Assembly (NCBI RefSeq): GCF_024323335.1
Contig: NC_066583.1
Coordinates: forward strand, 416,590,031-416,654,030
Length of the DNA stretch: 64,000 nt
Source: Lathyrus oleraceus
Taxonomy: Eukaryota; Streptophyta; Magnoliopsida; Fabales; Fabaceae
Reading direction: 5' to 3'
Below the pieces are notes generated by a model. It ran no database searches. It had not been told where the DNA came from and saw nothing but the letters and a program-made list of their open reading frames with translations. The translations under genes were made by a program, and so were the position numbers. This document shows, piece by piece, positions 11,214 to 23,331 of the stretch (within the stretch, counting starts at the first letter, position 1; each line of letters opens with the position of its first letter).

Positions 11214-11415
11214 ATGCGTAGGGGTGCTAATACCTTCCCTTCGCATAATTGACTCCCGAACCCAAGATTTGGTTGCGAGACCTTGTATTTTCCTTTCCTT
11301 TTTTTCCAGGTTTACTTCGAGCGTTTCCTTTCCCTCCTTTGGGATGAATAACGCGTGGTGGCGACTCTTCTGTCATTTCTTTCTCGCCGGTTGTTTTTTC
11401 GCATCTCCTTTTTCA

Positions 11416-11671
11416 GGTTGCGATAGTCGCTGAGAACAAGGACAGGGCAGGGCTAGGATTTCAACCAGGGCCATTCAATGCTAATGTCAAGGTTATGCAA
11501 CCAATATTCCGCATTGGAGGATTCATTCATGAGAATGATCAACACTCAGCCGCCATTATTGAAGACAGTGGTAATGAAGACGAAACTTGCGTCAACTTTG
11601 TGACGCATGGCCAGACTTGCAACAATTGGGTTGCTATTGATGTTCCTATTGTTATTCACCGTTCTAAGTAA
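11416..11671 (+). pseudogene. C-terminal end of gag-pro of element B
   Basis: The reading frame includes VAENKDRAGLGFQ, GGFIHENDQHSAAI and CVNFVTHGQTCNNW, and ends IHRSK followed by TAA at 11669-11671. It aligns residue by residue with 50330-50568 of element D. The stop overlaps the intron donor (GT at 11668). The N-terminal part, including the protease, has been separated from it by element A. Confidence 0.75.
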
Positions 11672-11923
11672 TTTGTTTTCATTTATTTTAAGAAAAATCC
11701 TTCTCCTATGCCTAAGGAAGAAGTGAAGATTGTTGGGCATTTTCTTTATTGTCATCAATGAAATACAATTTTATTCTTCCATATCTATGATGTTTTATTT
11801 TTTCTTTTTTCTTTTTTTGAAAATGGTAATCACAAAAAACATAAATAAATAATAATCTTCCATCTGCATAATATTTGTTCGTACTTCACTCCTCTAAAAT
11901 CAAAATATCAAATCATTATGCAT
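11668..11923 (+). other. Putative Ogre-type intron of element B, acceptor mutated
   Basis: The donor GTAATT lies at 11668. The expected acceptor, cAG in the D copy, is cAT here (11921-11923), so this copy has lost its 3' splice site. Length is about 256 bases. It would return to the RT frame with codons starting at 11925. Confidence 0.65.
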
Positions 11924-13274
11924 GTTGGTTCTCAAACCCATTGAATGCAATGATCCTACTCCCTCTCCAAACTTTGATTTCCATGTGTTTGAAGCTGAGG
12001 AAGATGATGATGAAGAAGTATCTGATGAGTTATCCCGTTTGCTTGAGCACGAGGAAAAAGCCATTCAGCTGTTTAAGGAGCAGATTGAATTGGTCAACTT
12101 GGGTTCCGAGGATGATGTGAAGGAAGTCAAGATTGGGTCTCAACTGTGTCCAGAAGCTAAGAAGGGGTTGATTGATCTTCTTTAAGATTATTCTGATGTG
12201 TTTGTTGGGTCCTATCAAGACATGCCTGGTTTGGATTCTGAGATTGTGGAGCATAGATTGCCGTTGAAACTAGAATGCCTGTCGGTCAAGCAGAAACCGA
12301 GAAGAACTCATCCTGACATGGCAGTGAAGATAAAAGAGGAAGTGCAGAAGCCGATTGATGTTGGTTTTCTTGTTACCGCCGAATAATTGTAATGGGTGGC
12401 AAATATTATGCTCGTTCTAAAGAAAGATGGAAAAGTCTGCATGTATGTTGACTATAGAGATTTGAACAAAGCTAGTCTGAAAGATGATTTTCCTCTGTCA
12501 CAAATTGATATGTTGGTAGACAATACAGCTAAATTCAAAATCTTTTCGTTTATGGATGGATTTTCCAGTTATAATCAAATCAAGATGACACCGGAAGATA
12601 TGGAGAAGACCACATTCATTACACCTTAGGGAACATTCTATTATAGAGTGATGCCTTTCAGTTTAAAGAATGTTGGTGTAACGTACCAAAGAGCTATGAC
12701 CACTTTTTTTCATGATATGATGCATAAAGAGATTGAAGTTTATTTTGATGATATGATTGCTAAATCAAGTGATGAAAAATAACATGTCGAGCATTTATTG
12801 AAGTTGTTTCAGCGTTTGAGGAAATATAAATTCTGCTTGAACCCTAATAAGTGTACTTTTGGTGTTCGCTCTAGTATGTTGTTGGGTTTCATTGTTAGTG
12901 AGAAGGGTATTAAAGTTGATCTTGCTAAGGCCAAAGTAATACAAGAGATGCATGCGCCCAAAACTGAGAATCAAGTCAGAGGTTTTCTCGACCGCTTGAA
13001 CTATATCTCGAGATTTATATCGCATATGACTACCACCTGTGCACCTATATTCAAGCTTCTTTAGAAAGATCAGTCTTGTGATTGGACCGAAGATTTCCAG
13101 AAAGCTTTTGATAGTATCAAAGAGTATCTGCTTGAGCCTCCGATTCTGTCTTCGCCTGTTGAGAGAAGTTCGTTGATCATGTATTTGGATGTGCTTGAAG
13201 AGAGTATAAGTTGTGTTCTTGGTCAGCAAGATGAATCTAGAAAGAAAGAATATGCAATTTACTACCTCAGTAAG
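11924..13274 (+). pseudogene. RT and partial RNase H of element B
   Basis: A single frame carries the acidic linker, CMYVDYRDLNKAS, FMDGFSSYNQIKM, FDDMIAKS in place of YVDD, and an RNase H start that is cut at YYLSK. At least six in-frame stops are present (12183, 12384, 12390, 12627, about 12780, 13062). Most look like CAG-to-TAG or TGG-to-TAG type changes. The catalytic Tyr-Val of YVDD is changed to Phe. This copy is thoroughly dead but has kept frame, so decay is mainly by substitution. Confidence 0.85.
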
Positions 13275-15438
13275 TGTAAGACCCCAATTTTGACCCTAAG
13301 ATCCCTCATGTCATCTCATCATATGCATTGACATTGGGATCACACCTTGGAATCCTCTTTACCCCTCATTCATTGGGTTGCATTGGGAGAGATCACCAAG
13401 CACAGTTTGATTGTATCATACATTGTTTTTATCATTCTACTAACCAAAAAACCAAAAATATGTCAATATATAGTTTAAGTCTTTTGTAGGTAGTGGGTAT
13501 GCTCACATATGTTCTATCAAGCTCATATCTAGGGTTTAAGACCCTCAATGCAAGGAGCTCAATCAAGGAAAGGTTTACATTGGACCTAAGTATCGTATAT
13601 GGATCTCCATGATATTCACATGATATTTTGATCAAGAAATCATCAAGAGTTTGGAGTTTGTTTGCCTTGGAAACCCTAATTCATCTGGGTATCTTATGTG
13701 ACTTCTTCTAAGTTTCTTCACCAATTGATCTAATATTTCAAGGGATACTTCACAATACATCATCTTATGCATATATGATCCTCCATGAGTCCCAAAAGTC
13801 AAGAGAATATCAAGCTAGCAAGTTGGTTCGTGGTGGTTGACCAGAGAAAGTCAACTAGTCAAAACTGGGGTTCCCTAGACCCTATCTCCTACAATTTTTG
13901 TCATATGAAAATGATTCCAAGAGAAACGTTACTCTAAGTGACACTAAAAACAAATTTCATGTTGAGGTCAAGAGCTAGTTTTTCTTGGAAATCCATTTCT
14001 TATGGTGAAAGATTATAGGTCATTTTGCCTAAACCCTAGTTTGGAGGTCAACTTCCCAAGACCATAACTTGCTCAATCTTTATGATATGAAATCCATTCA
14101 AATTTCATGATCAAATTCAAGATGTCTACTTCAACTTTAATGTTTGGAGGAAGTTCAAATTCAACTTCCAAATGCATGTGCCAAGAGGAAACGTTATAGG
14201 TCATTTTGGGCCAATACCATTTAACAAGTGATTTTCCTCAACTTCTAAAATGCATAAATTCTTCTTGCTAAATCCAAATGAGGTCAAAAATGTTACCAAA
14301 TTGAAGGGATTTGAAAGAGCTACAACTTTGATGAAGTAACTTTTCTCATTTGAGGTCCATAGGAAAAGTTATTCAAGGTGGAAGAAGTAAACATATGGCT
14401 TCGTACTTAGAATTTTTTTTGATATGTTTGATTTTCCAAACTTCCACCTCAAAATTCATTGTGATCCAAGTTTCAAATGAAACAGTGTTCAACATGAAAG
14501 TTGTTCCTCTTCATTTAACCTTTCTAAAAAGTCCAAAATCATCTCATTTGGACAAAGTATGGGGCAATTGCGCATGGGTTAAAGTTGAAGGACCATTTGG
14601 ATGATTTCAAGTTCCATTTTTCATACACGAATGCATGGCTTGACAACATGATTTCAGCATGGCTTACACTCAATTTTGGATCTAAGTGCACCATTTGATG
14701 GGCCTATTACACGCCCATGCAAGCATGCAAGAGAGAGTTCAAACTTTTGCCAAAAATGGAAGTGTGCAATTATCAATCTCATGACCTATAAATAAGACCT
14801 CTCTTGCTCAGAAATAAGGACCTCATGCTCAAGCTTTGATTCATCAACTCCAAACCCTCACCATTAAAGGATAAGCTTGAAGATTTTCTTTGAAAATTGA
14901 GTTTCAAATCTCCAACTGTTTTGAGATTGAAACTCCAAGAGTCCATCCCTTTCCTTGATCCATTTCCATTCCATCAAGCATTTGAAGCAATGCCAAACAT
15001 AATTGAAAGCAAGATCGTGCCAATCTGAAGCTCCATTGAAGGTGAATTTTCAGAATTTTCATCTCTTCGATTATCACTCAATTCTCCACTATTCTTGTTG
15101 ATTTTTGGTTGTCTGAAGTCCTACCAATGTAGGCAACAAGATTAAGTTACTTTGAGGTCAAATCGAAGCAACTCAGTTCATGATCCTCAAAATTCAAATC
15201 CCTGTATCTTTTTATATACTTGGAATTGGACAAAATTGAGGCCATATTCGAGCTCTTGAGCATTTTTCCTTCAAAATAGTGTACTCATTTTCCATTTTTC
15301 TTTGAGTTTTGGTTGGACCAGTCCGGTGACCCTCACCGGATAAGATGACCGGAGCTAGTGCTCCGGTGGTGTGCTGGATCAATCCAGGCCATCTAATCTG
15401 AGTCCCAGGATCTAATCCCACGCGTCCATTGTGATTAC
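13275..15438 (+). repeat. 5' LTR of element D, first part
   Basis: This runs from TGTAAGACCCC to the Athila insertion point (target site attac at 15434-15438). It matches, in opposite orientation, the start of solo LTR G (57215 downward) over long stretches and more weakly J (22238 downward). A TATA-like ctataaataag lies at 14786-14796, about 1.51 kb from the LTR start. Apart from that promoter I see no gene here; the ORFs of 60-100 codons are unconvincing. Confidence 0.88.
14786..14796 (+). promoter_or_regulatory. Putative TATA box of the element D LTR
   Basis: The sequence ctataaataag occurs about 1.51 kb from the LTR start. Matching TATAAATA motifs sit at the same distance in G (minus strand, 55691-55698) and J (minus strand, 20713-20722), which supports a conserved promoter position. 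Confidence 0.6.
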
Positions 15439-17092
15439 TGATCGTTGTGATTCGCAAGTGCACGAATAACGTCAAAGTAATATAAAAGAATATCAATCCC
15501 ACGGAGACCAATCGTTAATCTATCGATTACTGTCGTTACGGTGTTTATCTAAGGCAGTGTAAAAGAGTTATTGGGTTTGCAAATTAATGATAAATAATAA
15601 ATGCAGGTAAAGACAGGTTGAATGTAATTCACGTCAGTTAAGTGATGTTTCGAGTGTCTAAATAGAACAACTTATGAGGCAATATTTTCCGCTCTTGAAA
15701 AGAATCCATTTAACAGGAATTGTCGCTTTCGCGTATTCAGAATCGAGTTTACCCTTAAATTAAGGCCTTTTATTGTCACTTATAAAAGGTGCGCAGAACG
15801 CTAAAGTAGTAAACCTATTTTTAAGAAATGAGACTCGTAAACTTAGTTGAAAAGTGATTTTGATTTGGAAAGTTTACCCAAGGAGTTTACTGATTTTAAA
15901 CCTATCAACGCGTCCGAAAATAGTTTCAAAAATAGTTTTTCCTTAAAGTGATAAAGATTCCTAGTTACTACGCCAGGGTGCTTTCGCACTCCTCGAATAA
16001 TTAAAACTAACCAAGTTTGTTTTAGAAAACCCAAGTTAAAAATCAAAGCAGCCTTTAAAGTATTTCTACAAATTTCAATATGTGAAACATTACTTTAACC
16101 GCGATCCTTACATTCTAACCTTTTAAAAGATTTAGCCAGACATGGTAACATAAACAAACACAACGGTGTTAATCATGATGAAAAGTTTGTTTTAGAATGT
16201 GAGGCGTAGAGAGCGAGTAAAGTGCGTAAAATAAATAAAGTAAAGCGAGTGCGGAAAATAAATAAAGTAAAGTGAGTGCAGAAAATAAATAAAGTAAAAG
16301 CGAGTGTGGAAAATAAAAAAAGTAAAAGTGAGTGCGGAAAATAAATAAAGTAAAGAGAGTGCGGAAAATAGATAAAGTAAAAGCGATGCGGAAAATAAAT
16401 AAAGTAAACGCGATGCGGGAAATAAATAAAATAAAAGCGATGTGGGAAATAAATCAATAAAGCGATAAATAAGAACCTGCTCCAAACGGAGGCTTCGATT
16501 CTGGTACAAAAATAAACCTCCGACTCCTGAAGCTAAAGACAACAGCAACTCGAAATGACCCAACTCAATCTCACAAAGGTGCGATAACCCCTCGATGTGA
16601 CGAATTATCGCTATTACAAATGATAACTATATGCTTAGTGTTGTAAAACTAAGTTGGATGATAGAAAACAAAATGAAATGAGCTATTTATAGAGATTCTC
16701 AGCATTTTGTAAAGACCATGGTGCCCTCCAACTTCCCATTAGTGGGACTTAGTGGGAACGTGATTTCCAAAGGTGGCGCCCGCCATCCCTTCATGGAGCC
16801 CGCCATGTGTGTAAATGGGGTGGATCATGGGAACGTGGCGGTTACCTCCTAGTTGAGGGATGATGACTCATGGCTTCCCCTATAGCGGCCGCCATGTGCA
16901 ACGCCATGTGTGTAATTTCGCCGAAAAACCCTAATTTTAGGTCTTTTTGCTTCGTTTCTTCCAAAAGAGTCAGAAAGTGCTAAATATCTGGAAAAAAAGA
17001 GAAAAGAGAGCATAATACAAATAAAATGATAATAAAATCCTAATAAACATGTGAAATCCGAGTCAAAAACACGGTGTAATTCGGTGTGATCA
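15439..17092 (-). repeat. 3' LTR of element E
   Basis: On the minus strand it starts TGATCACACCG and ends GATCA, so its ends form the inverted repeat TGATCA. It is 1654 bp against 1680 bp in the other LTR. By eye there are about a dozen differences in the first 170 bases, and fewer later. It holds an array of units of about 32 bp (aaataaataaagtaaaagcga..., 16215-16460) and a TATA box (minus CTATAAATAG, 16683-16692). ORFs at 16173-16563 only translate the array. Confidence 0.9.
16683..16692 (-). promoter_or_regulatory. Putative TATA box in the 3' LTR of E
   Basis: The minus-strand sequence CTATAAATAG occurs about 400 bases from the LTR start. The same site occurs at 33638-33647 in the 5' LTR, where it would drive element transcription. 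Confidence 0.6.
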
Positions 17093-17137
17093 AATTCTCC
17101 CACACTTAAACATTTGCTTGTCCTCAAGCAAAACTCT
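17093..17137 (-). promoter_or_regulatory. Polypurine tract and conserved pre-LTR block of E
   Basis: The minus strand reads TTGAGGACAAGCAAATG, then TTTAAGTGTGGGAGAATT, immediately before the LTR. This is the usual Athila-type plus-strand priming site. Confidence 0.8.
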
Positions 17138-17379
17138 TTATAGTTTATGCAAGAAAATCAGTATCAACTAGAGTTAATTCGAGGCAAAAAGACTTATGAG
17201 TTCATTCAAGGAATGTATCGATAGGTACTAACGAATCGAACTAAGGGTGTTGTAGTGACACTTCCCGCAATTGCGGTCTTAGGCTTCGTTCCTATACAAA
17301 TCAATCCACATCACCCCACCATATGTAGCGGGGTATTCGTTACCATTAGAGATATTGACTAAATCCAAGGTAAACCATA
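17138..17379 (-). other. 3' UTR of element E, LTR-proximal part
   Basis: Non-coding sequence between the PPT and solo LTR J. I see no ORF or repeat in it. Its last five bases (ccata, 17375-17379) are the target duplication of J. Confidence 0.65.
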
Positions 17380-20300
17380 CAAGTCGAGTCGCCACCGCAC
17401 TTCTATTTATCCAAAGGAATGGTTAGAAAGCGAACAAAAACCTAAAAGTTTTATCGAATCAAAAACTAGTAAAAGAGAGTCAGAGATCTGGGTAAGGGGG
17501 TTGGTTATGCAATGGGAAGGTGTTAAGCACCCAAAACATCCTAGGTACTCCTAGGGAGCCCTTTTCACATTTGTTGTAAGGTTGTTATTTTGTGAAAATT
17601 TGTTGTGCAAACATGATTGAAGAGATGAGAAGAGAATATACAAGTTTATTTACATTTTGTGTTTGGATGGATAAACCCATTGCCTACGTACCATCTTAAA
17701 AAAGAGTAGGATCAAAACCTCGTAGTTCGGGGTAAAAATCTCAAAATGAGTTGGTGAATTGATTGGTCCAAAAGTTTTAAGGTCTTTTGTTATCAAAGGG
17801 AGAAAACTCAACCTAAAACCACAAATCCACCATGTGAGGATAGCTTCAACAGGCTAGTGAGGGGTTAACCCTATAATAAGCATGGAAGACTCATTGTCCA
17901 TCACTAAGGATATAGGTGAGTATTACATCTACCTCAAGGATAACTCAAACCTAATAGCTAAAGGTTATGAAAAAGTTTTGATTAAGAGGGTGGCCATTGA
18001 AACCACAAAAAGATTTGACCAATGAAAAGTATGTACAAAATATGGTCAAAGTTCTCTTAGTATTCAATTCACAATAAGTGTTATGAAAAGAAAGTTTGAA
18101 AATCAAAAGCATAAGGCTTAGGTTTCTAATGTTGAAAACAAGTGTTAATGTTTGCACAAAAGTTTTGGCTTGGGTTAGAGTGGAGAGAAGAAGAAGAAGG
18201 GCTAAGGTCCTAAGCATGCAAAGAGGTAAGGAATAAGAAACAAAACCACAAATGGAGTTCCTCTCTTGAGATCATATTGATGATCCAAGTAGCTCCCATC
18301 CTTTGGAATAAGCAATCACATAAGCATACACTCAAGCAATTACCAATCAATTGAACTCTTGGAAAGCTCCTCAATGTATCTTGGATCCCTCTCCCTTAGA
18401 AGTTCATGGTAATGGTTCCTCAATTGTCTCAATGTTAGAGTCCCTAGCACAAAGACAACACATATCAAAAGGTTCTATTTACAAATCAAAGAATGGACAA
18501 GAAGGAGTTTAGAATATGGTCCTTTCAATGTTCATCTTCAAGTTTTAAGCATTCTAAAGGCATGAGGCCTAGTTGCTCTTTGACATTTATAGCACTCTAA
18601 AGGCATGAGGCCTAGTTGCTCTTTGACTCCATTTGCTTGGGTAAAGTCCTAAAATCTAAGTCCATTTTGTCCAATTCTTTGCATTTGGTCTACAACAATC
18701 AAACAAAACACAAACACGATAGTATATACACAATTATGTGCTAAAGTGAGCAAAAGGCAAATGGCATTAGCATAAACATGTGCTCAAGTGAGCAAAGGAA
18801 AAAGCAAATGAATAATATGTACAAGAATAGTAAATTGCATAAAAGTAAAGAGCAAAAGTAAATGTTAATGGTTAATAGTTAGTGTTAGTAGTTAGTGTGC
18901 CATAAGGCAAATTTAGCGCTATGTTAAGGAATTGTAATTCGACTTATGTAGAAGTCACAACTATCTGAGGCCGGTCAATAATAATGTAGGCAACAACACA
19001 AGTTAGAAGTCTTGATTAGTGAACCAAGTTCCAACAACTTGCCATGCCAAAAAGAAGAAGAGAATTGATCTTGTATTGGTTTAAGTCTTTTGCATGATTT
19101 AGGAAACAACCTATCCTTAATGCAAAGTCATTCACTTGATCAATTGATCAAGATGAATTAGATTTGAATCAAGGAAGATTAAGTCTCCCTAATCAATGCT
19201 AACTTATCAACCTTCAACTCATTGATCAAAAAAAGAAAAAGAAAAAGAAGAAAGAGATGAATAATGGAAAAGGAAATGGAAAGAATAAAGTGCATAAGGT
19301 GAAATAAAATGTACCAATCCATGTGTGTTGACCAAATGACATTGAAAGTCAAAGTCAAACAATGAGAAACCAGAAATGGGATGAAGATTGGAGGTCAAAT
19401 AATAAGCAAAATATTTTTGGCATTTTATCTATTAAAAATAAACTTGAATTAAAAATAAAAGAAAGGTCAAACTTCAAAATCACTTCAAATCAACCTTGAA
19501 AGGTCCGAGTGATTTATCCCAAGTTCAATAAGGTCAAACAAAGTTTGACAAAAAATTTCAGCATTTTTAAAAGTCAGAAACTATTTTTAATCAATTAAAA
19601 ATGAATAAAAATAACCTAATTGAACTAAAATCTCAAATAAATCTCAAATCAATTAAAAAATTGATGAGAATATTTTTCATAGATCCATCATCATTCAAAT
19701 AGGTTAGAAAAATATTTTTGTATTTTTTGAATATTGAAAACTATTTAAAATGAATTAAAAATAACCAGAAAAGAGAAAAATCACAAAAAATATCAAATGA
19801 CAAAATAAAAAATATTAAAAATCAATTTTAGAAACTAGAATTTAAATGGAGAAGAATGCAATTGGTCCCATATTTTTTGGAATTAAAATGAAGAAGTTAT
19901 GAATTTTTGAAATAAAAGGGAATAAAAGAAATTAAATCAAAAAATAGGAAAATCAAAAAAACCAGGAGCGTCTGATCAAGCCTCATTAATTGACGTGGCT
20001 GATCAAACGCTTCAGACGCGCGCTTCCAACATACGTCCAAGTCAAAGCGAAACACTAGGATTTAAAATAAGTCATAACAAGCAAAGGCCAGGATTAGATC
20101 TGGGGAACTCAATCCAATGGTCCAGATTTGATCTGGCAAGGAGACGGTGGCCAGCGCCACCGTCTTCTCCGGTGAGCTTGTGTTTTCCGGCCAAAGTTGC
20201 AGACAACAAAAACTTAACCAAATGGAGCGATCCTCATATCATTGGAAAGCGATGGTGATGTACATCACCCCTGTACCATTGGTTTCTCCTCTAGATCCTC

Positions 20301-22238
20301 ATAGAGAGAGAAATCAGAGAGAGAAAATTATGGTGTTCATGCTGAACTTCATGGATTTCAACAATTGAGCACTCAAAACAATTGCCTCTATGAAGAGGAC
20401 TTCAGCCAACACAATATCCAAGCAAATAGATCAAGAAATAGTGAGTTTCGAAGAAAAAACCAGTTGGAGAGAACCTTTGAATTGAGGTGATCTGAGCTTG
20501 CTTCCTTGCTTCCTTTGGCCAAACAGAGCTTCAATGGATTATGAGAGAGAGGTCTAGGAACTTTAGATCTAGAAATTCAACCAGATTTAGTTGAATTTCA
20601 TATCTGAGGAATTTGAATGAAAATGAAATAGTTCCTTTGGTGAGAGGTTTGGTTTTCAATTCAGCAGCATTTCAGGTTGATTCATGGATGGAAATTGAAT
20701 GGAATGATGCTTCTATTTATAGATGGAGAGGCAAGGCAAGTGTGATCAAATCCGTGTGCATGGCAAATGGATATTCATTGCATGGGCTTGCATGATCATG
20801 TAGAAGGCCCAAATCCAATGCCAAATGCAATCTGAAGTATAATTGAGCTGAAATGGACGTGTAGTTGGCAATGCATAGGCTTGTGTAATGAGTTTCAACA
20901 TGTTATGCACAAGTATGCCTAAAACTTCTCCTCTTTGAAAATGCCATTTGCCAAATCCAAACATGAGCATGTGAGTAATGGTTGGAAAGTTCTTGATGTA
21001 AGGAACAAATGTTATGTTGGGAAAAAATCCATTTGAAGTGTGGAAATTAGTGAATTTTGAGTTTAAAGTGTAAGGTGCAAAACATGCAAAGGTGAGGTTT
21101 CCAAATTTGGCCAATGTTCAAGCCCCTCTATTTTGATGATGCAAGCCTCAAATGAAAAAACCTCCAAAATAAAAGTTATATATATTTTCAAGAAAATAAA
21201 AATGGACTTAAATTTTTCATCATTTGGATTTTTTATGAAAGAGTTATGGGCACTTGAAGTTGGATTTTTTTGCTTTTCAATGCATTTGGTCCAAAGTGAC
21301 CTATAATGTTTTGCATTATCACATGTATTTCCTTTAAGATTTTGAAATCTGGTTCAACATAAAATTTGAAGTAGACATCTTAAGATTTCCAATTCATTTG
21401 ATCCCACCTCAAAATCATAAAAAATGAATGAGTTATGTTCTTGGTAAGTTGACCTAAAATTAGGGTTTCAGTCAAAATGACCTATAATGTCTTGGAATGG
21501 ATGATGATCTTACAAGCTTCAAATCAATTTTTGATGAACATGAAAGTTGTTCATATTGTTCTTAAGAACATATATTCTTTTGGGATCATCTCCATTTGGC
21601 CAACACATAAAAAGTTAGGTCTCAGTGCATTTCAAAATAATCAGATGAATTGACTGATCAACTTCTCAAGTCCACAACTCATATCTTGATGAATTGATGA
21701 TTGAGGGCACTCAAATAAGTTCAAATACACATGAAATGATGAATTAAATAACTTCCCTTGATTTTATTTGACCCTGGGTTGAGGTTGCTTCAAAAGCAAG
21801 GCATTATGGATGATCTGATGAATTAGGGTTTCCTTGGGAGATAAACCTCAAACCCTTTAACTTGCTTTGATCAAAATGATGAATTGAGATGCTAGGGAGG
21901 CATATTTGATGGATGAAAGTTTTGGGAACCCTTACCATGTTTGCCTTCCTCTTCTCTTGGCCATATCTTTGCACCAATGATCTCCTTGAAACTTTTGACC
22001 TTGTGATTGCTCAAGCTATAAACACAAGATGTTAGTGACATATTTTTGTGCTTTTGGTTAGTAAGCAAGATAAGAAAAGCAATAATATACAATTCAAGCA
22101 TGCCTGGTGATATCAAACCACTCACAAGAGGTCCCACCCAAAGGTAAGGGATACCAAGATGCTTATGATCCTTAAGGCAATGCAAATGCAATGTTATGAT
22201 GCCATGAGGGATCTTAGGGTCAAAATTGGGATCTTACA
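17380..22238 (-). repeat. Solo LTR J, same Ogre family as D and G
   Basis: On the minus strand it starts TGTAAGATCCC at 22238 and ends GGTGGCGACTCGACTTG at 17380. It is flanked by ccata on both sides (17375-17379, 22239-22243). Length 4859 bp equals a single LTR of this family and no gag-pol is present, so it is a solo LTR left by LTR-LTR recombination. It is AT-rich with a few short ORFs that I discount (for example 19995-20258, 20746-21114). The terminal CA is missing: compared with D, about 65 bases after TGGCGACTC are absent. TATA: minus CTATAAATAG 20713-20722. AGTA hairpin: 17540-17555. Confidence 0.82.
17540..17555 (-). promoter_or_regulatory. LTR-end hairpin CCTAGG/CCTAGG, loop AGTA (J)
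   Basis: On the minus strand it is CCTAGG AGTA CCTAGG. The conserved GGGTGCTTAACACCTTCCC follows (17514-17532), and the TGGCGACTC core lies at 17388-17396. Confidence 0.6.
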
Positions 22239-23331
22239 CCATACATAAGCCTTCCTTTTGTTTTCCTAAAGTCCTTTTCATTCAAATGCAATCACATTAA
22301 GCCCGTTATCTGAACATACTCATAGTAAAGTGACCGGTTAGTGATTATGATCTTAAGCATGGGGCTCTGGTACATAAGTTGGTGTAACCCTTTTATTCAA
22401 CCTAATTTGCAGTCGTGGGGGATTGGATCGTAATCCACTCTACCAAGTTCAGCACCAGATACCTCTAAACCAACTAGCAAATAAGCTTATTATTTTATTT
22501 TTCTAAGCATGGGGCTCCGGTACATAAGTTGGTGTAACCCCTTTATTCAACCCAAATTGTAGTTGTGGCGGATTGGATCGTGATCCACCCTACCAAGTTC
22601 AGCACCAGATACCTCTGAACCAACAAACAAATAGGCTTATTATTATTTATTATTTTTATTTTTCTCCTGCATGTTTCGCATATGTTTTTATTTTGCTGGG
22701 TTAAATGACCGTGTGAGAGTCACCTAGCCCAGATTTTCATGCGGTTTGGGAACAAAGCAGGGATTTTTGTGATCATTCACTTATTTTCATCGGTTCCCTA
22801 CGTAGAGCATGCTTAAGCCGGAGATGACTGATAGGATAAACTACTTAAGGACCTATTTGGAACAAAAACTGGGGCTACAGCATATGGGGTATCGGGATCG
22901 ACTCTTATAATCATGAAGCCTAAGGTGTTAAGACAATACCGACTTTTGAAAAAGTTTTCCCAAGTCCTTTACATCCTATTATAAACCTGTCTTGTAGCCT
23001 GAATGTTCAAGATGTACTGGTTTCTTGGCAAAAAAATTTTTGCTAAGGTTTAAGAGATGGGGGAAATAAGGATACACTTACACAGATGACTCGTCAGACA
23101 CATGTTATTTTATTGAAAGTAAAAACAAGCAACTAAAATAAACAAAACATACTAAAAAAAGGAAAGCGATAAAAAGCAATAAAAGTAAAGGAAAGTGATA
23201 AAAAGCAATAAAAATAAAGGAAAGAAAAAGCGATAAATCTCCTCCCACACTTAAACCGAACATTGTCCTCAATGTTTCGATATGAGATAGGGTAGGAGTA
23301 ACCTGGAAGAGAGGGAGAGAGTGTGTGAGAG
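22239..23331 (-). other. 3' UTR of element E with a 150-bp tandem duplication and a second PPT-like block
   Basis: Two copies of a 150-bp unit (taagcatggggctc.ggtacataag) start at 22354 and 22504. No coding frame is convincing. At 23241-23280 the minus strand reads TTGAGGACAATG then GGTTTAAGTGTGGGAGG, closely resembling the true PPT block at 17093-17137. It is followed by A/T-rich repeats (gataaaaagcaataaaa..aaagg). Confidence 0.75.

Larger units (their letters stand above)
1..11415 (+). mobile_element. Element A: Tat/Ogre-like Ty3/gypsy retrotransposon, 5' end outside window
   Basis: The interior reads gag, intron, RT-RNase H, a second archaeal-type RNase H, integrase, long 3' UTR with tandem repeats, PPT, 3' LTR. 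The second RNase H after the RT-linked one and the intron between the gag-pro and RT reading frames are hallmarks of the Tat/Ogre lineage. The 5' LTR lies left of base 1. The 3' LTR runs 8860-11415 (TGTAATACC...TTTCA). It is followed by ggttg and then by coding sequence of a different Ogre-like copy (B), so A most likely inserted into B. All reading frames are damaged and the protease is absent, so this copy cannot be autonomous. The lineage is well supported; the exact family name is not known to me. Confidence 0.88.
8860..11415 (+). repeat. 3' LTR of element A (about 2.56 kb)
   Basis: It begins TGTAATACCTCAAAATTTTC straight after the PPT and appears to end ...CTTTTTCA at 11415, giving TG...CA ends. 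The next five bases, ggttg, would be the target duplication; its partner is outside the window. Inside are a possible TATA box (tataaat 9274-9280), CpG-rich gctaggcga motifs (9109-9195, 9718-9785), a 97-bp tandem duplication (10932-11125), the AGTA hairpin (11198-11213), the box GGGTGCTAATACCTTC (11222-11237) and TGGCGACTC (11359-11367). ORFs at 9737-10075 and 11191-11433 are probably chance. The 3' boundary could be off by up to about 9 bases. Confidence 0.8.
11416..13274 (+). mobile_element. Element B: internal fragment of an Ogre-like element
   Basis: This is coding sequence closely similar to the D copy at 50340-52150: the end of gag-pro, the intron, then RT and part of RNase H. It is bounded on the left by the 3' LTR of A and on the right by the 5' LTR of D, which interrupts it within a YYLSK motif. 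B is therefore the oldest resolvable layer and should continue on both sides outside the window. Confidence 0.82.

Noticed and set aside
16173..16563. ORFs with repeated FYLFSA/FIYFPH motifs, resembling a membrane protein
   Set aside because: Translation of the 32-bp tandem repeat in E's LTR; the same artefact is present at 33120-33518.
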